A stretch of 64,000 nucleotides of DNA, from the NCBI GenBank assembly GCA_003635265.1, contig PYIZ01000052.1, forward strand, positions 184,414 through 248,413. Direction: 5' to 3'. This document shows, one piece after another, positions 42,215-51,806 of this stretch. The notes under the pieces were generated by a model. That model made no database searches and was not told the origin of the DNA. It saw only the letters and a list, made by a program, of their open reading frames with translations. The position numbers were made by a program, and so were the translations under genes. Position 1 is the stretch's first letter; each line of letters opens with the position of its first letter. This stretch comes from Candidatus Poribacteria bacterium. Its GTDB lineage: Bacteria > Poribacteria > WGA-4E > PCPOR2b.

Positions 42215-43684
42215 TCAATAGGCTTTTTTAAATCTGTTTACTGGCTTTAGCAGGTATTCCTTTTCTCTCTCTGAAAAGAAGCCGGTACTCCAGAGAATCA
42301 GAGGATAGCCCAAAAAGAGCAGGAGTTTCAGTGCCACATCAGTTCCGATAGCCCCATTATTGTCAACCAACAAAGATAGTCCGTAAAGTCCAAATCCGAT
42401 TACGGTAATATGTAAAAGTCTTCCAACTTCAAAGCGGAGATCATAGAATTTTGCTGAATAGTATGCTTTCAAAACATTCCACACAATGTAGGATAGCATG
42501 GTAGCGAACGCAGCCCCCAACATACCCCATTGGGGGACAAAGAGAAAGTTTAACCCAATATTCACCAATGCTGCCACCAAAACGATTCCCGAAACATGGA
42601 ACGATTTTTTCATCAGTCCCATACCCCAACCAACGAAATTACCAAGCCCATGTTGAACGTAGGAGTAGGTGATGATTGGGACGATGACCCAAGCTGCCCA
42701 GAACGCTTCTTTCCGGGCAAAAAGCATTAGAATTTCCCGACTGAAGAGCGAAATCAGAAGGCACGCAGCACATCCTATCAGATAGAAATAGGTAGCCCCC
42801 ATTCTTAGAAAACCCCTGATGGCTTCGGAATCTTTTTCCTGCTTGAGAACAACGGGTTGAAGTGCCTGTTTTAACGGAGTTACCAAAGCAGTCTGAAGGA
42901 TTCCAGCAATTTGATATCCAAAAGCGTAAAGCCCTACCATACTAACAGAATTGAAGATTCTTAAAACGTATCGATCACCAGATTGGATGAGAAGATTTGA
43001 ATATTCCGATAACAACAGCGGATAAGCGTATTTTAGCGGTGGAATAAGGGTCGAATGAGACAATCTAAATGTCGATCTTCTGATAAAAATGGGGAGTATC
43101 ATGATTACTGTGATTATCAGACTGAACAGGTTTCCGACGATAAGTGAGAGCACTCCCTTCTTCAAAACAATCAGCAGATATAGTGTCAAACCCGCAGAGA
43201 GCAATAGGCTTGATATAGATGTAAAAACGAAGTACTTCGCCCGCTCCAACATGCGGAGCAAGCAAAAAAACAGAGATGAAAACGGTTGTAAAAACAGTAT
43301 CAGCGCATATATTTTGAGGAGGTGAGCGAGGTTTCTATCTTGTAGAATGATTCCAGCGAGATATTCACTGATTCTCCAAAATGTAACTGCACAGCAGGTA
43401 ACTATCAGCAACGCCCATAAAAATAGATTGAACAGTAAGATACCACTTTTTTCTTCATATTCTGGTGCATAGTAAAACCGAGTAAAGGCGCTATTTATCG
43501 GTGATGATACGAACCGAGTCAGCAGGCTAACCGTAATAGACATCAATCCGATAATGCCAAAATCTTGGGGTGACAAGAACGAGGTATAGATTGGGAAAAG
43601 TAAAACGAATAACGCACCTTGAGATATGCTTCCTAGGGAATAGAGACTACCGAGGGAAACTATCTTTTTGAAGCTGCTATTCAT
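42215..43684 (-). CDS. Polysaccharide flippase (Wzx/MATE-like)
   Basis: 489 residues with about 12-14 hydrophobic membrane segments and no signal peptide. It starts with SLGSLYSLGSISQGALFVLLF, the polysaccharide-biosynthesis (MVIN/MATE-type) pattern, and continues with SPQDFGIIGLMSI. It would flip lipid-linked sugar repeat units across the inner membrane. It is the most downstream gene of the polysaccharide locus, whose other genes lie to the right. A -10-like TATAAT is present 100 bases upstream, without a clear -35. Confidence 0.88.
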   Translation of the reverse strand: MNSSFKKIVSLGSLYSLGSISQGALFVLLFPIYTSFLSPQDFGIIGLMSITVSLLTRFVSSPINSAFTRFYYAPEYEEKSGILLFNLFLWALLIVTCCAVTFWRISEYLAGIILQDRNLAHLLKIYALILFLQPFSSLFFCLLRMLERAKYFVFTSISSLLLSAGLTLYLLIVLKKGVLSLIVGNLFSLIITVIMILPIFIRRSTFRLSHSTLIPPLKYAYPLLLSEYSNLLIQSGDRYVLRIFNSVSMVGLYAFGYQIAGILQTALVTPLKQALQPVVLKQEKDSEAIRGFLRMGATYFYLIGCAACLLISLFSREILMLFARKEAFWAAWVIVPIITYSYVQHGLGNFVGWGMGLMKKSFHVSGIVLVAALVNIGLNFLFVPQWGMLGAAFATMLSYIVWNVLKAYYSAKFYDLRFEVGRLLHITVIGFGLYGLSLLVDNNGAIGTDVALKLLLFLGYPLILWSTGFFSEREKEYLLKPVNRFKKAY

Positions 43685-43715
43685 AGCAAAGGTTACGCAG
43701 TTGGTGTTAAAGTTT

Positions 43716-43743
43716 AATGCGGTTGAGCCATATAGGCACCAAC
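43716..43743. repeat. Imperfect hairpin in the 43685-43828 spacer
   Basis: GCGGTTG at the left and CAACCGC at the right (7 bp), with GCC/GGC continuing inward over a one/two-base bulge, around an ATAT loop. Possible REP-like element or regulator. Confidence 0.5.
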
Positions 43744-43828
43744 CGCTTCGCTGATAATTGAGTCTTTGCTTTCGACCAACTTATATTATACCTTATTTTC
43801 TGCCCGCGTGCGTAACTCTTATATACAA

Positions 43829-45388
43829 TTAAGCAATCGTATAAACCATATATTCGTCATTCTCGAATATCTTGTTCAAGGCTTCAAAGTTGTAGTCGAT
43901 TCCCTGCCCCTGCGCAATTGTTAAATCTGATTTTTGTACGACTAAGGTATTGATAGCGTATTTCTGGCGAAAGTAATTGAAATCAGGGCGGACGAATCGG
44001 TAAGCGACCATATCATCTTTCATATATTGGAATCCATCAATATCTTTGGTCACAAAATTGTAATAGAACAGTGTATTGGGGTGGTCTAGTTCTGTCGCGA
44101 TCTTAAAACTTATTTTTGTAGGTATACACAGGATCTTTAGGTCCTCCTGTTTCTGTAAGAAATCTATCAACGCTTTGAATGGGAAGGCTGTTCCGATCCC
44201 TAATGCTTTCAACAATTCTCTTTTGATAACAAAGAAATAATTTACAAAGATGATACAAAGTTGTATTACCACCAGCCAAAAGACAATGTTAGATTCGATT
44301 CCCTGTTCCAGCAGGAGATAGACAAACAACAGATTGATATAGAATGCGCTGTATTCAAGATACCTTTCAGCCTCCCCCAAGAATAGAAATGGCTTGAGCG
44401 ATGTAATGGCGAAAGCGAGACAACTGGCAGAAGAAAGGGACAACAAATAGAAGATTATCTTTTCGTCTACCAAAGTCATCAATTTCTGCGATGATTTTGC
44501 GAACCAAAATATTAATATAACCAATACCGGCATCGAATATGCCGCGATGATCGGCGTGATCTTCGTGAAAATCAGGTTTACGAATTTTCTAAGGTCTTTT
44601 ACCAAATACGCCGGAAGATATACGATATCTTTCAGGTTGTTCCGATCCTCAATACCAACTCTCTCGGTCAGTCTAAAATACCAAAGGTAATGATTGTACT
44701 TGTGTCGAAGGATCTGTTTTATTCCTAAACCTGGGATGATAGCCCCTATAATCACAGTCGCAATTGCAAAGATAAGCGGAATTGGGTGTAAGTAGAAAAT
44801 TGAGAGAACTACCGATGTAAATAACCAATTCTGCAGCCCAAACTGAGATGACAAAATGATGAGCAGTCCCAAAACAAAACAGGGCAGGTAAAACAGCGGT
44901 TGACTAAACAGAAAGGCATATCCAAAAGAAATGAAATATAATAGATTTAAGAAATTTCCAACAACCCTCCCGCCCATCGCTCTTAATCGTGCTGTAACAG
45001 GGAAGAGTATAGGTGAAGTTGCTGACAAAAGCGTCGTAGCCACCTCTGGGGAGATGACATCATCAGTCTCAAATTCCCAGATTTTCTGAAATAGGATATA
45101 TGATAGAAGATAAATTAAAACAAGGCTTAAACAATCATAGACAATATTAAGCAGCTTCCCTGCTAAGACCCAATGCTTTTTCGGGAAGCGGCTTATAATA
45201 TAATGGGGAAGTGTCGGATAACCTTTTGACCCTTCAATAAGGGTATTATCAACTCGGTGTGAGCCAAACTTCATTTTCGTGTATCTATTGACGTACCATA
45301 GATGTGTATCATCATCAGAGGATTCTGATAGGATGAAAAGCAGTCTTAGAAAAAAGCCGAGTATAATTATTAGTAAGAGATATATCAT
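43829..45388 (-). CDS. Polytopic membrane protein, glycosyltransferase-like
   Basis: 519 residues with about ten membrane segments in the first 380 residues. An early acidic motif SSDDDTHLWYVNRYTK near residue 22 lies in the first periplasmic loop, as in GT-C-type polytopic glycosyltransferases, where Asp coordinates metal or donor. The C-terminal 130 residues are soluble. No named family is certain. Its neighbours, a flippase and a sulfotransferase, suggest a polymerase or glycosyltransferase role in surface polysaccharide assembly. Confidence 0.75.
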   Translation of the reverse strand: MIYLLLIIILGFFLRLLFILSESSDDDTHLWYVNRYTKMKFGSHRVDNTLIEGSKGYPTLPHYIISRFPKKHWVLAGKLLNIVYDCLSLVLIYLLSYILFQKIWEFETDDVISPEVATTLLSATSPILFPVTARLRAMGGRVVGNFLNLLYFISFGYAFLFSQPLFYLPCFVLGLLIILSSQFGLQNWLFTSVVLSIFYLHPIPLIFAIATVIIGAIIPGLGIKQILRHKYNHYLWYFRLTERVGIEDRNNLKDIVYLPAYLVKDLRKFVNLIFTKITPIIAAYSMPVLVILIFWFAKSSQKLMTLVDEKIIFYLLSLSSASCLAFAITSLKPFLFLGEAERYLEYSAFYINLLFVYLLLEQGIESNIVFWLVVIQLCIIFVNYFFVIKRELLKALGIGTAFPFKALIDFLQKQEDLKILCIPTKISFKIATELDHPNTLFYYNFVTKDIDGFQYMKDDMVAYRFVRPDFNYFRQKYAINTLVVQKSDLTIAQGQGIDYNFEALNKIFENDEYMVYTIA

Positions 45389-45459
45389 GCTTCATTGTCA
45401 GTTGTTAATACGGTCAAGATGAGCAATACCATGCTTGGGTTATCCCATGTGGCATTAGT

Positions 45460-46443
45460 CTATGTATCATCCCCAAAATAGCGTTGGGCAGCCTCGTGAA
45501 GTTTCTGAAATTCCTCGTCGCTTATATGCTTGACATCCGTTGATTCAAATCGTTCAGGAATAACATCTGCATTCGAATCGATCTCAACCCCTATTCGTCT
45601 TACGGCTTCAACGACTCTGTTCACCTCCACCCTTGGCTGAGAACAAAGATCATCATACAGGATGTGCAGAAATCGTTCGGGAGAAAGAGAGGAAAAACTG
45701 GTCTCAATCTCCTTCCAAGTATAATATATCTGCCCGGCTATCTGTTCATGCGGAGGGGTGGTCAGGAGGTCGGGGTATTCTTTGGGACGAAGTGACCACC
45801 AATGACCCTCGTTTCCCAATATCTTGCTGCGGGCTAGTAACAGGGACTGCATGTTATAGACCGGTTGTCGACGACACAGCACAAAAATAGAATTCTCAAA
45901 GTGTTCTGCGAGAAAGGGGATGTGTAACCCAAAGGGCAGATATTTAAAGCACAAAGGCTTATCGTAAATGCTTTCTAAAGCGGCAAGCTCCTTCCGCAGG
46001 GCATCTAAATCTATCTCCTCCAATCCCTTGGCGTTGAGCTGATGTGTTTCTCCAAAGCGGAACCACCGAGACCAAAAATAACCGAATTCGTGGGGACCTA
46101 CCCACCCTTCCGTCACTCCGAATCTCGATACAAAAGATTGATCGCCCTCCAATTTTCGGATACCGAGGGCATTTTCGATTAGCATCCCCACATAAGGTGC
46201 CCTCCAAAAACGTGCAACAAAATTACTGACATACGAAAATGAGCCTGTTTGTGCCAGAATCTGGGAGAGCAACGTTGACCCCGATCTGGGAACACCAATA
46301 ATAAACACAATGGGCAGTCGTGGTTGATTAAAACCGGATATGAGTTGCCTTTCCAAGGGAGCCAACTTCGCATTCAGGCGTTTCAATCGCTCCTCTTGTT
46401 CTGGGTCTTTGCGGTATTCTGGAGTTCTTTCAGGTTCATACAT
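45460..46443 (-). CDS. Sulfotransferase family protein
   Basis: 327 residues. The PAPS-binding P-loop-like motif FIIGVPRSGSTLLSQIL lies near 48-64, then LFVLCRRQPVYNMQSLLLARS matches the 3'-phosphate-binding region, and RFLHILYDDLCSQP the family middle motif. Would transfer a sulfate to an exopolysaccharide or lipid hydroxyl. No membrane segment or signal peptide. Acts presumably on the product of the polysaccharide locus in which it lies. Confidence 0.85.
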   Translation of the reverse strand: MYEPERTPEYRKDPEQEERLKRLNAKLAPLERQLISGFNQPRLPIVFIIGVPRSGSTLLSQILAQTGSFSYVSNFVARFWRAPYVGMLIENALGIRKLEGDQSFVSRFGVTEGWVGPHEFGYFWSRWFRFGETHQLNAKGLEEIDLDALRKELAALESIYDKPLCFKYLPFGLHIPFLAEHFENSIFVLCRRQPVYNMQSLLLARSKILGNEGHWWSLRPKEYPDLLTTPPHEQIAGQIYYTWKEIETSFSSLSPERFLHILYDDLCSQPRVEVNRVVEAVRRIGVEIDSNADVIPERFESTDVKHISDEEFQKLHEAAQRYFGDDT

Positions 46444-46482
46444 GGTTTGACATCATTCTATACAACTTGACAACGTTCTAAT

Positions 46483-47463
46483 CTATCCGGGCTGACGCCA
46501 CACATACGTTTCGCGAAAGACACCGATAGCACCAAAACTTTCCTTAAACCGAAAGATATTGGGCCTTCCCTGCATCTGTGCGGATGATGTCCCAAAATCA
46601 AACCAGCGAAATCCTTCTTTTTGTGCGCGTTCTAAGGCTTCGTATATCAGCAAACTTAAGCCCTGCGCTTGTTGCTTTTGCGGATCTTGGCAGAGGTAAA
46701 AGGAGCTATTGACATTCTGGTTGATGACAAAATATCCAACCCCGGCTACAGGGCATCCATCAAGTGTGGCTATATCCACATAGACACGCTCAGAATTACG
46801 CTCATGAAGCCGTTGAAACTCGGCTAAGGTATGGGTCGGCTTGCTGCTGTATTTCGCAAAAGTCATCTCTAAGACTTCCCAAAAATCTGCGATTGGTGCA
46901 TGGCGGACCACGTCAACGCCGATTTCTCGCGCTTTTCGTGCCTTTCGTGCCGTATTGCGTACTCGCGATGTCATCTCCTTCGATGCGGGATTGTTCTTCT
47001 CCAAACATACCACGCTAGAGATATCCCGATTAATACATTGAAATCCTTGTTCTAACAGTACCAATCGAAGTGTCTCACTGTAACGCCGGTAGCAGACCGA
47101 AGTCGGGAGAATTAAAGTGAGTTCACCTACCCCTTGGGATTTGAGGTATTCTAAAATCGCTTCAACGACCCCATGGCTGTCGTGATAGTTTTGAGGTTTA
47201 CTAAACGCGGGACCTCCGTAACTAGCGCCATAGGGAGATCTTGCGATTCGTCGTCCATTCTCGTCGAAAATAGCGAGTGGCATTACGGCATGAACCGCCT
47301 GTCCTTTGTGGATCATTAGGTGATGCTCATTTTTACAGAATTTCTCACCGTGATAAGCCAGAAAATCGAGGCGATGGAATAATGTTCCCTCGTTTGAATT
47401 GTCAACGAAATCGTTCCATCTATGGCTTTGACTGGATTGGAATTTTTCAACTTTAAACTTCAT
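46483..47463 (-). CDS. FemAB/BioF2-like acyltransferase (GNAT fold)
   Basis: 326 residues with two GNAT-like halves. Segments such as YGASYGGPAFSKP in the first half and GFRWFDFGTSSAQMQGRPNI and FRFKESFGAIGVFRETYVW at the C-terminus are typical of BioF2-like/FemAB acetyltransferases in exopolysaccharide clusters. Expected to transfer an acyl or aminoacyl group to an amino sugar. No membrane segment. Substrate unknown; context favours sugar decoration rather than peptidoglycan bridge synthesis. Confidence 0.8.
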   Translation of the reverse strand: MKFKVEKFQSSQSHRWNDFVDNSNEGTLFHRLDFLAYHGEKFCKNEHHLMIHKGQAVHAVMPLAIFDENGRRIARSPYGASYGGPAFSKPQNYHDSHGVVEAILEYLKSQGVGELTLILPTSVCYRRYSETLRLVLLEQGFQCINRDISSVVCLEKNNPASKEMTSRVRNTARKARKAREIGVDVVRHAPIADFWEVLEMTFAKYSSKPTHTLAEFQRLHERNSERVYVDIATLDGCPVAGVGYFVINQNVNSSFYLCQDPQKQQAQGLSLLIYEALERAQKEGFRWFDFGTSSAQMQGRPNIFRFKESFGAIGVFRETYVWRQPG

Positions 47464-47511
47464 AGATATAGCTGCAATCTATTATTGTGTTCAAACAAGG
47501 TAAGTACAGGT

Positions 47512-48564
47512 TTATTCACCAAATCCCATAGCGAGTGGCAGATCACGCAAGACCTTTTTTTCTGCTTCAATTGGGTTGAGACCTGTGAGACGCGCCCGCG
47601 CCATCGCCTCACCGACCTTCAATCCAGCGGTATGCAGGGCGATAACAGGCTTAGGACCCAAATAGCCGGTTGCAACGCTCATATAACCGGGTGCTGCCGA
47701 TTTTTGCGGAAGGCACGGAACGGCTGCATTATCGATTTCTTCTCGATTTATATTTCCAGCGATGTGAACAATCGACAAGTGTGGACTCAACACTAACAGT
47801 TCGTCAACAGTTATCTGTCCTGCACTGCCGATTAAGCAAGCTGGGTTATGGTGTTCTACCAGAACAACGAGCTCGGCATCACGGAGCATAGATTTTGCAG
47901 ATTCAGTCCCCAAGGAAGCACCCGTAGAAAGACCGATATATCCTACATCAGCCTCCAGCTTATCGAACACCTTGACGCTACTTTCACCAAAGGGACCACT
48001 CCCGACAACCACAACTTTCGATCTGTAAATTTCAATCTCCAATTCAAATGCCAGTTTGATTGCCAAATACCCGACGTAGGTGAAAAGGTCTAGCCCCGCC
48101 TCCCGCTCATTTGTGCCCAGAACCATAATTCCCACCCGCCGGCATTCTGCGAGATCCAAATCTGCTTCGCGAAACTCCCACGTTTCCCACATCAGCGGGA
48201 GGACAGCGGTCGGTTTTAGATGGGCGATCATATTTTTGTCGATTGGGCGTACAAACCCGAGATTTGTCACAATATCAACTTGTGACAGCACCGATGGAAT
48301 TTTATCAGAGACGACCTCAATTCGATCGTCTACTCCCCACCTTTGCGCCAATTCAAGTGTGAAATTGCGTATATCAGCTGCTTTGCCATGCCTTGAGTCC
48401 CGCGTGATTGCAAAAACGCGATCTGAACCAGCCAACGCTGCAATCAAGGGGGTTACGACATAGTTTCCACTTGCTGCCTCTGTGAAGACCGTGAGTCCCG
48501 ATAAGTCTAGATCGTATGTGTCTATTGCATCGGGGATGAGTTTCTCAATACGTTTGACGTTCAT
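47512..48564 (-). CDS. Unrecognised Rossmann-type dehydrogenase-like protein
   Basis: 350 residues from the ATG at 48564, overlapping the asnB stop (ATGA). A nucleotide-binding motif VVVVGSGPFGESS lies near residue 192, a second alpha/beta unit precedes it (TVFTEAASGNYVVTP near 30), and YIGLSTGAS follows. The two-domain arrangement recalls formate/AdoHcy-dehydrogenase-like proteins or PLP-independent NAD enzymes. I cannot name a family. Translational coupling to asnB suggests a step in the same sugar pathway. Confidence 0.78.
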   Translation of the reverse strand: MNVKRIEKLIPDAIDTYDLDLSGLTVFTEAASGNYVVTPLIAALAGSDRVFAITRDSRHGKAADIRNFTLELAQRWGVDDRIEVVSDKIPSVLSQVDIVTNLGFVRPIDKNMIAHLKPTAVLPLMWETWEFREADLDLAECRRVGIMVLGTNEREAGLDLFTYVGYLAIKLAFELEIEIYRSKVVVVGSGPFGESSVKVFDKLEADVGYIGLSTGASLGTESAKSMLRDAELVVLVEHHNPACLIGSAGQITVDELLVLSPHLSIVHIAGNINREEIDNAAVPCLPQKSAAPGYMSVATGYLGPKPVIALHTAGLKVGEAMARARLTGLNPIEAEKKVLRDLPLAMGFGE

Positions 48565-50609
48565 GTAATAAACTGTTTCAACCACCACTCAAAACTCAAC
48601 AGTGACCAGATCAGGAGTCGCTTGTTTTCTATCCCAGATCTGTGGGTTTCAAGGATCTGTCGTACATATTCAGGGTTGAGATATTCGTTAATTCGAGCCT
48701 TATCATCCAGCAAAAGATCTCGTACATACTTTTCACTGCTACCACGGAACCATGATTCATCGGGCCCACTAAAGCCCTGTTTCTTGGCTTGTGTGACTGA
48801 TTTGGGGATAATTCGTCCCATCGTTTTTCGCAGGATCTCTTTACCCGCATCCGTCCGTTCCAAACCGACCTTGCCCGTGCGCGAAGTGTCTTCATTGAAC
48901 GCGTTCCATTCGCGCAGGTTGGCGATTTTGTAACGGACGGGTGTTTGGCAAGCGAGATCGACCAAGTCGTTATCCAGAAGCGGCACTCTTGTTTCTAATG
49001 AATGTGCCATCGACATTTTATCTTCAACCACAAGTAATCCGTGTAGAAAGGTTTTGCATTCAAAGTAGAGTGAATGGTTGACCTGCTCCTCCCGGCTGTC
49101 GCACCGAATGTCTTTCGGATAAACGTTCCGAAATGCGGTCAAGGTGTGGTTTTTGAAGGGAGTTGCCCCATCAATATCCATGCTGCACAGTTGGTTTGTT
49201 ACCTCTTGGTTGAAAAGCAGAGATTTCTCCCTATTATATACCAATCTTTGCCAGTAGCGGTAATAATTGTCCATATAGGCATCGGGACTGTTTCCAATCG
49301 CTGCGGCATATCGCCACGGATAACCCCCAAATAGTTCATCACCGCCTGTTCCAGAAATGACCACTTTAACCTGCTCACTCGCCAACCGAGCTGCATAGTA
49401 GTTAGGGTAGCACTGTCCGACCCGCAAATCTTCTAAGTGCCAGATGAGATTTCCCATGACAGCTTCCATATCTCCAGAATGCAGCACCCGCTCGTGATGC
49501 GTCGTTTGAAACAGGTTTGCCATATATTTGGCTAACTCGCGTTCGTCAAAACTCAGTTCATGATCCGCGGCTTCCGAGAGGTCAAAACCTATTGTGAATG
49601 TGGCAATTCGCCCAAAGACAGAAGCGGTGATAGCGGTCACAGTTCCTGAGTCCATGCCGCCGCTCAGGTAGCTTCCAACCGGAACATCGCTGACACACTG
49701 TCGCTTAATAGCCTGTGTCAATCGGTCATAGAGTTGATCTTCTAGTTCGTATTCAGGGACACTTGTTTCTTGCATGAAGTCAAAATCCCAGTATTTGGTC
49801 TTGGAAATTTTTCGCCCGATGAGATTGGGAGGCAAAGCAGGGAGCGACAGATCAAGTTCCAAGTAGTGTCCGGGCGGGAGTAGCGTAATCCCTGAAAAGA
49901 GGGTGCGGTCACTAAAAATGTTTTGGAATGAGAAGTATTCGTTTAATGCTGCGAGATCTACGTCCGGCCTTTCGGGCAGATATTCTAGAATGGATTTAAT
50001 TTCGGATCCAAACAGAAATGTGCCTTCATCGGTGAGGGTATAGTAGAGCGGCTTGATGCCGTAGCGGTCGCGAGCGAGCCACACTTTTTGGTTGCGACTG
50101 TCATACAGCGCGCAGGCGAACATCCCGTTGAATCGGTGAATACAGTCCGTTCCCCACTGGTGGTAGGCGTGAATGATAATCTCGGTGTCGGAGGCACTAG
50201 AAAAGTGATAGCCGAGCCCCCTCAATTCTTGGCGTATTTCTCTAAAATTGTAGATTTCGCCATTGTAGATGAGCCAGATCTTACGGGACTTATCGCACAT
50301 CGGTTGATGCCCACGTGGGGAGAGATCGATAATCGACAATCTTCGGTGTCCGAAAAACAGATTCCACTTTTCTGAATGCAACCCCGATCGGGATCGGGGA
50401 GATGAGTCAATTACGGGCAGCAGTGGGCAAAGGTCTTGGAATTGGCTATCTGTAAAATCCTGACCGAATGGGCGATCAGTCCCTGTCTGATAGACGAGAT
50501 AACCCGCATCGTCTGGACCTCTGTGCGCGATGACATCTACCATGGGTTTGAGACGTTCTACCGGGAGGGGTTCATGATTGAGAGATACGGCGCCTGCTAT
50601 ACCACACAT
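48561..50609 (-). CDS. asnB: Glutamine-hydrolysing asparagine synthetase (AsnB family)
   Basis: 682 residues. N-terminal glutamine amidotransferase with nucleophile Cys2 (MCGIAGAVS) and HRRLSIID, then the synthetase domain with the ATP pyrophosphatase loop SYLSGGMDSGTVTA near residue 318 and VVISGTGGDELFGGYPW. In surface polysaccharide clusters, members of this family amidate uronic acids (WbpS-type), which fits the neighbouring WbpB/WbpE/WbpD-like genes. Ordinary asparagine synthesis cannot be excluded. Separated by only a few bases from the DegT aminotransferase upstream. Confidence 0.9.
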   Translation of the reverse strand: MCGIAGAVSLNHEPLPVERLKPMVDVIAHRGPDDAGYLVYQTGTDRPFGQDFTDSQFQDLCPLLPVIDSSPRSRSGLHSEKWNLFFGHRRLSIIDLSPRGHQPMCDKSRKIWLIYNGEIYNFREIRQELRGLGYHFSSASDTEIIIHAYHQWGTDCIHRFNGMFACALYDSRNQKVWLARDRYGIKPLYYTLTDEGTFLFGSEIKSILEYLPERPDVDLAALNEYFSFQNIFSDRTLFSGITLLPPGHYLELDLSLPALPPNLIGRKISKTKYWDFDFMQETSVPEYELEDQLYDRLTQAIKRQCVSDVPVGSYLSGGMDSGTVTAITASVFGRIATFTIGFDLSEAADHELSFDERELAKYMANLFQTTHHERVLHSGDMEAVMGNLIWHLEDLRVGQCYPNYYAARLASEQVKVVISGTGGDELFGGYPWRYAAAIGNSPDAYMDNYYRYWQRLVYNREKSLLFNQEVTNQLCSMDIDGATPFKNHTLTAFRNVYPKDIRCDSREEQVNHSLYFECKTFLHGLLVVEDKMSMAHSLETRVPLLDNDLVDLACQTPVRYKIANLREWNAFNEDTSRTGKVGLERTDAGKEILRKTMGRIIPKSVTQAKKQGFSGPDESWFRGSSEKYVRDLLLDDKARINEYLNPEYVRQILETHRSGIENKRLLIWSLLSFEWWLKQFIT

Positions 50610-50612
50610 AGC

Positions 50613-51806
50613 TTAACCCCTGACTTGCTGAAGACTTTGGCACACCAACGCCTGTTCGACCTCTGTCATCTGTGCATAGAGTGGCAACGTCAATCCCAAT
50701 CGATCCGCTAAATAAGCGTTGGGAAATTGTTCAGGACTTAGCGCGTATTTTTCCGTGTAGTAGCCCTGAAGCACCGGGGCGTGTGTGCCTTGGCGGGTTG
50801 CGATCCCTTTCACTTCTAGTTGCATCATCAGTTCATTACGTCCTTGATGGAGTCGATCCACGTTGCTCAAGGTGGGTTCTTCAGGGCGAAACAGGCAGAC
50901 ATAAGCCTGATAGCCGTGGACGAAACCATCGGGGACTTTTGGCGTTTCCAACCATTCTAGTTCAGTCAGCAGCTGGTTGTAGTGCTGGGCGCGCTGTGAG
51001 CGCCTTTCCAAGATCCACGATGCCCGATCTATCTGTGCACAACCGAGCGCGCCTTGGATGTCTGTCATGCGGTAGTTATAGCCGAGGTGATTATACTCTG
51101 ATAACAGAAACCCGGCTTTGCCTGTGTGGCGAGAGAGATCGGAACGCGAGGCACCGTGATCCCGTAAGATACGCCCCAGTTGGTCGAAATCCTCGCGCTG
51201 CGTCGTGATCATACCACCCTCGCCGGTGGTGATAGACTTGCGTGGGTGGAAACTGAAGCAACCCATCTCGCCAAACGTGCCTACATGTTTTCCGTGATAC
51301 CGTGCGCCGAACCCACATGCAGCATCTTCGACAATCCATAGGTTATGCTTTTGTGCAACTTCTTGGATTGGCTGCATCTCCGCGCATAGTCCAAACAGGT
51401 GTACCGGGATAATCCCCACCGTTTTTGGCGTGATTAGTCCTTCAATTTGCGCTACATCTATATTGAACGTGGGCAGGTCAATATCGCAGAAAACCGGCTT
51501 CGCCCCCATGTATTCCACCACGTTAGGGGTAGAAATCCATGTGAAGGCAGGCACAATCACTTCGTCGTCGGGCTTCAACTCTAACGCAGCGACGGTGATG
51601 TGCAACGCCGTTGTACAGGAACTGGTCGCAATCGAAAAAGGTGTTTCTGTGAAGGCTGAAAACTTCTCCTCAAATTTTTTGACATACGGTCCCTGAACCA
51701 CCCAACCGCTGTGCAAGGGAGCACGAATCGCAGCCTCTTCCTCTGCTCCGAAGAACGGTTTGGTGATTGGTATCTGGTAGGGTGTTGTCTCATCTCCCGA
51801 TTTCAT
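50613..51806 (-). CDS. DegT/DnrJ/EryC1/StrS-type PLP aminotransferase (WbpE-like)
   Basis: 397 residues. The PLP lysine lies in FSFHPRKSITTGEGGMI near 190 and the aspartate in VEDAACGFGA near 168; ITKPFFGAEEEAAI begins the family core. Catalyses transamination of a keto-sugar nucleotide. Together with the nearby dehydrogenase (53608-54630) and acetyltransferase (52984-53565) it matches the UDP-GlcNAc(3NAc)A pathway WbpB-WbpE-WbpD. It overlaps the upstream epimerase gene by 4 bases. Confidence 0.92.
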   Translation of the reverse strand: MKSGDETTPYQIPITKPFFGAEEEAAIRAPLHSGWVVQGPYVKKFEEKFSAFTETPFSIATSSCTTALHITVAALELKPDDEVIVPAFTWISTPNVVEYMGAKPVFCDIDLPTFNIDVAQIEGLITPKTVGIIPVHLFGLCAEMQPIQEVAQKHNLWIVEDAACGFGARYHGKHVGTFGEMGCFSFHPRKSITTGEGGMITTQREDFDQLGRILRDHGASRSDLSRHTGKAGFLLSEYNHLGYNYRMTDIQGALGCAQIDRASWILERRSQRAQHYNQLLTELEWLETPKVPDGFVHGYQAYVCLFRPEEPTLSNVDRLHQGRNELMMQLEVKGIATRQGTHAPVLQGYYTEKYALSPEQFPNAYLADRLGLTLPLYAQMTEVEQALVCQSLQQVRG

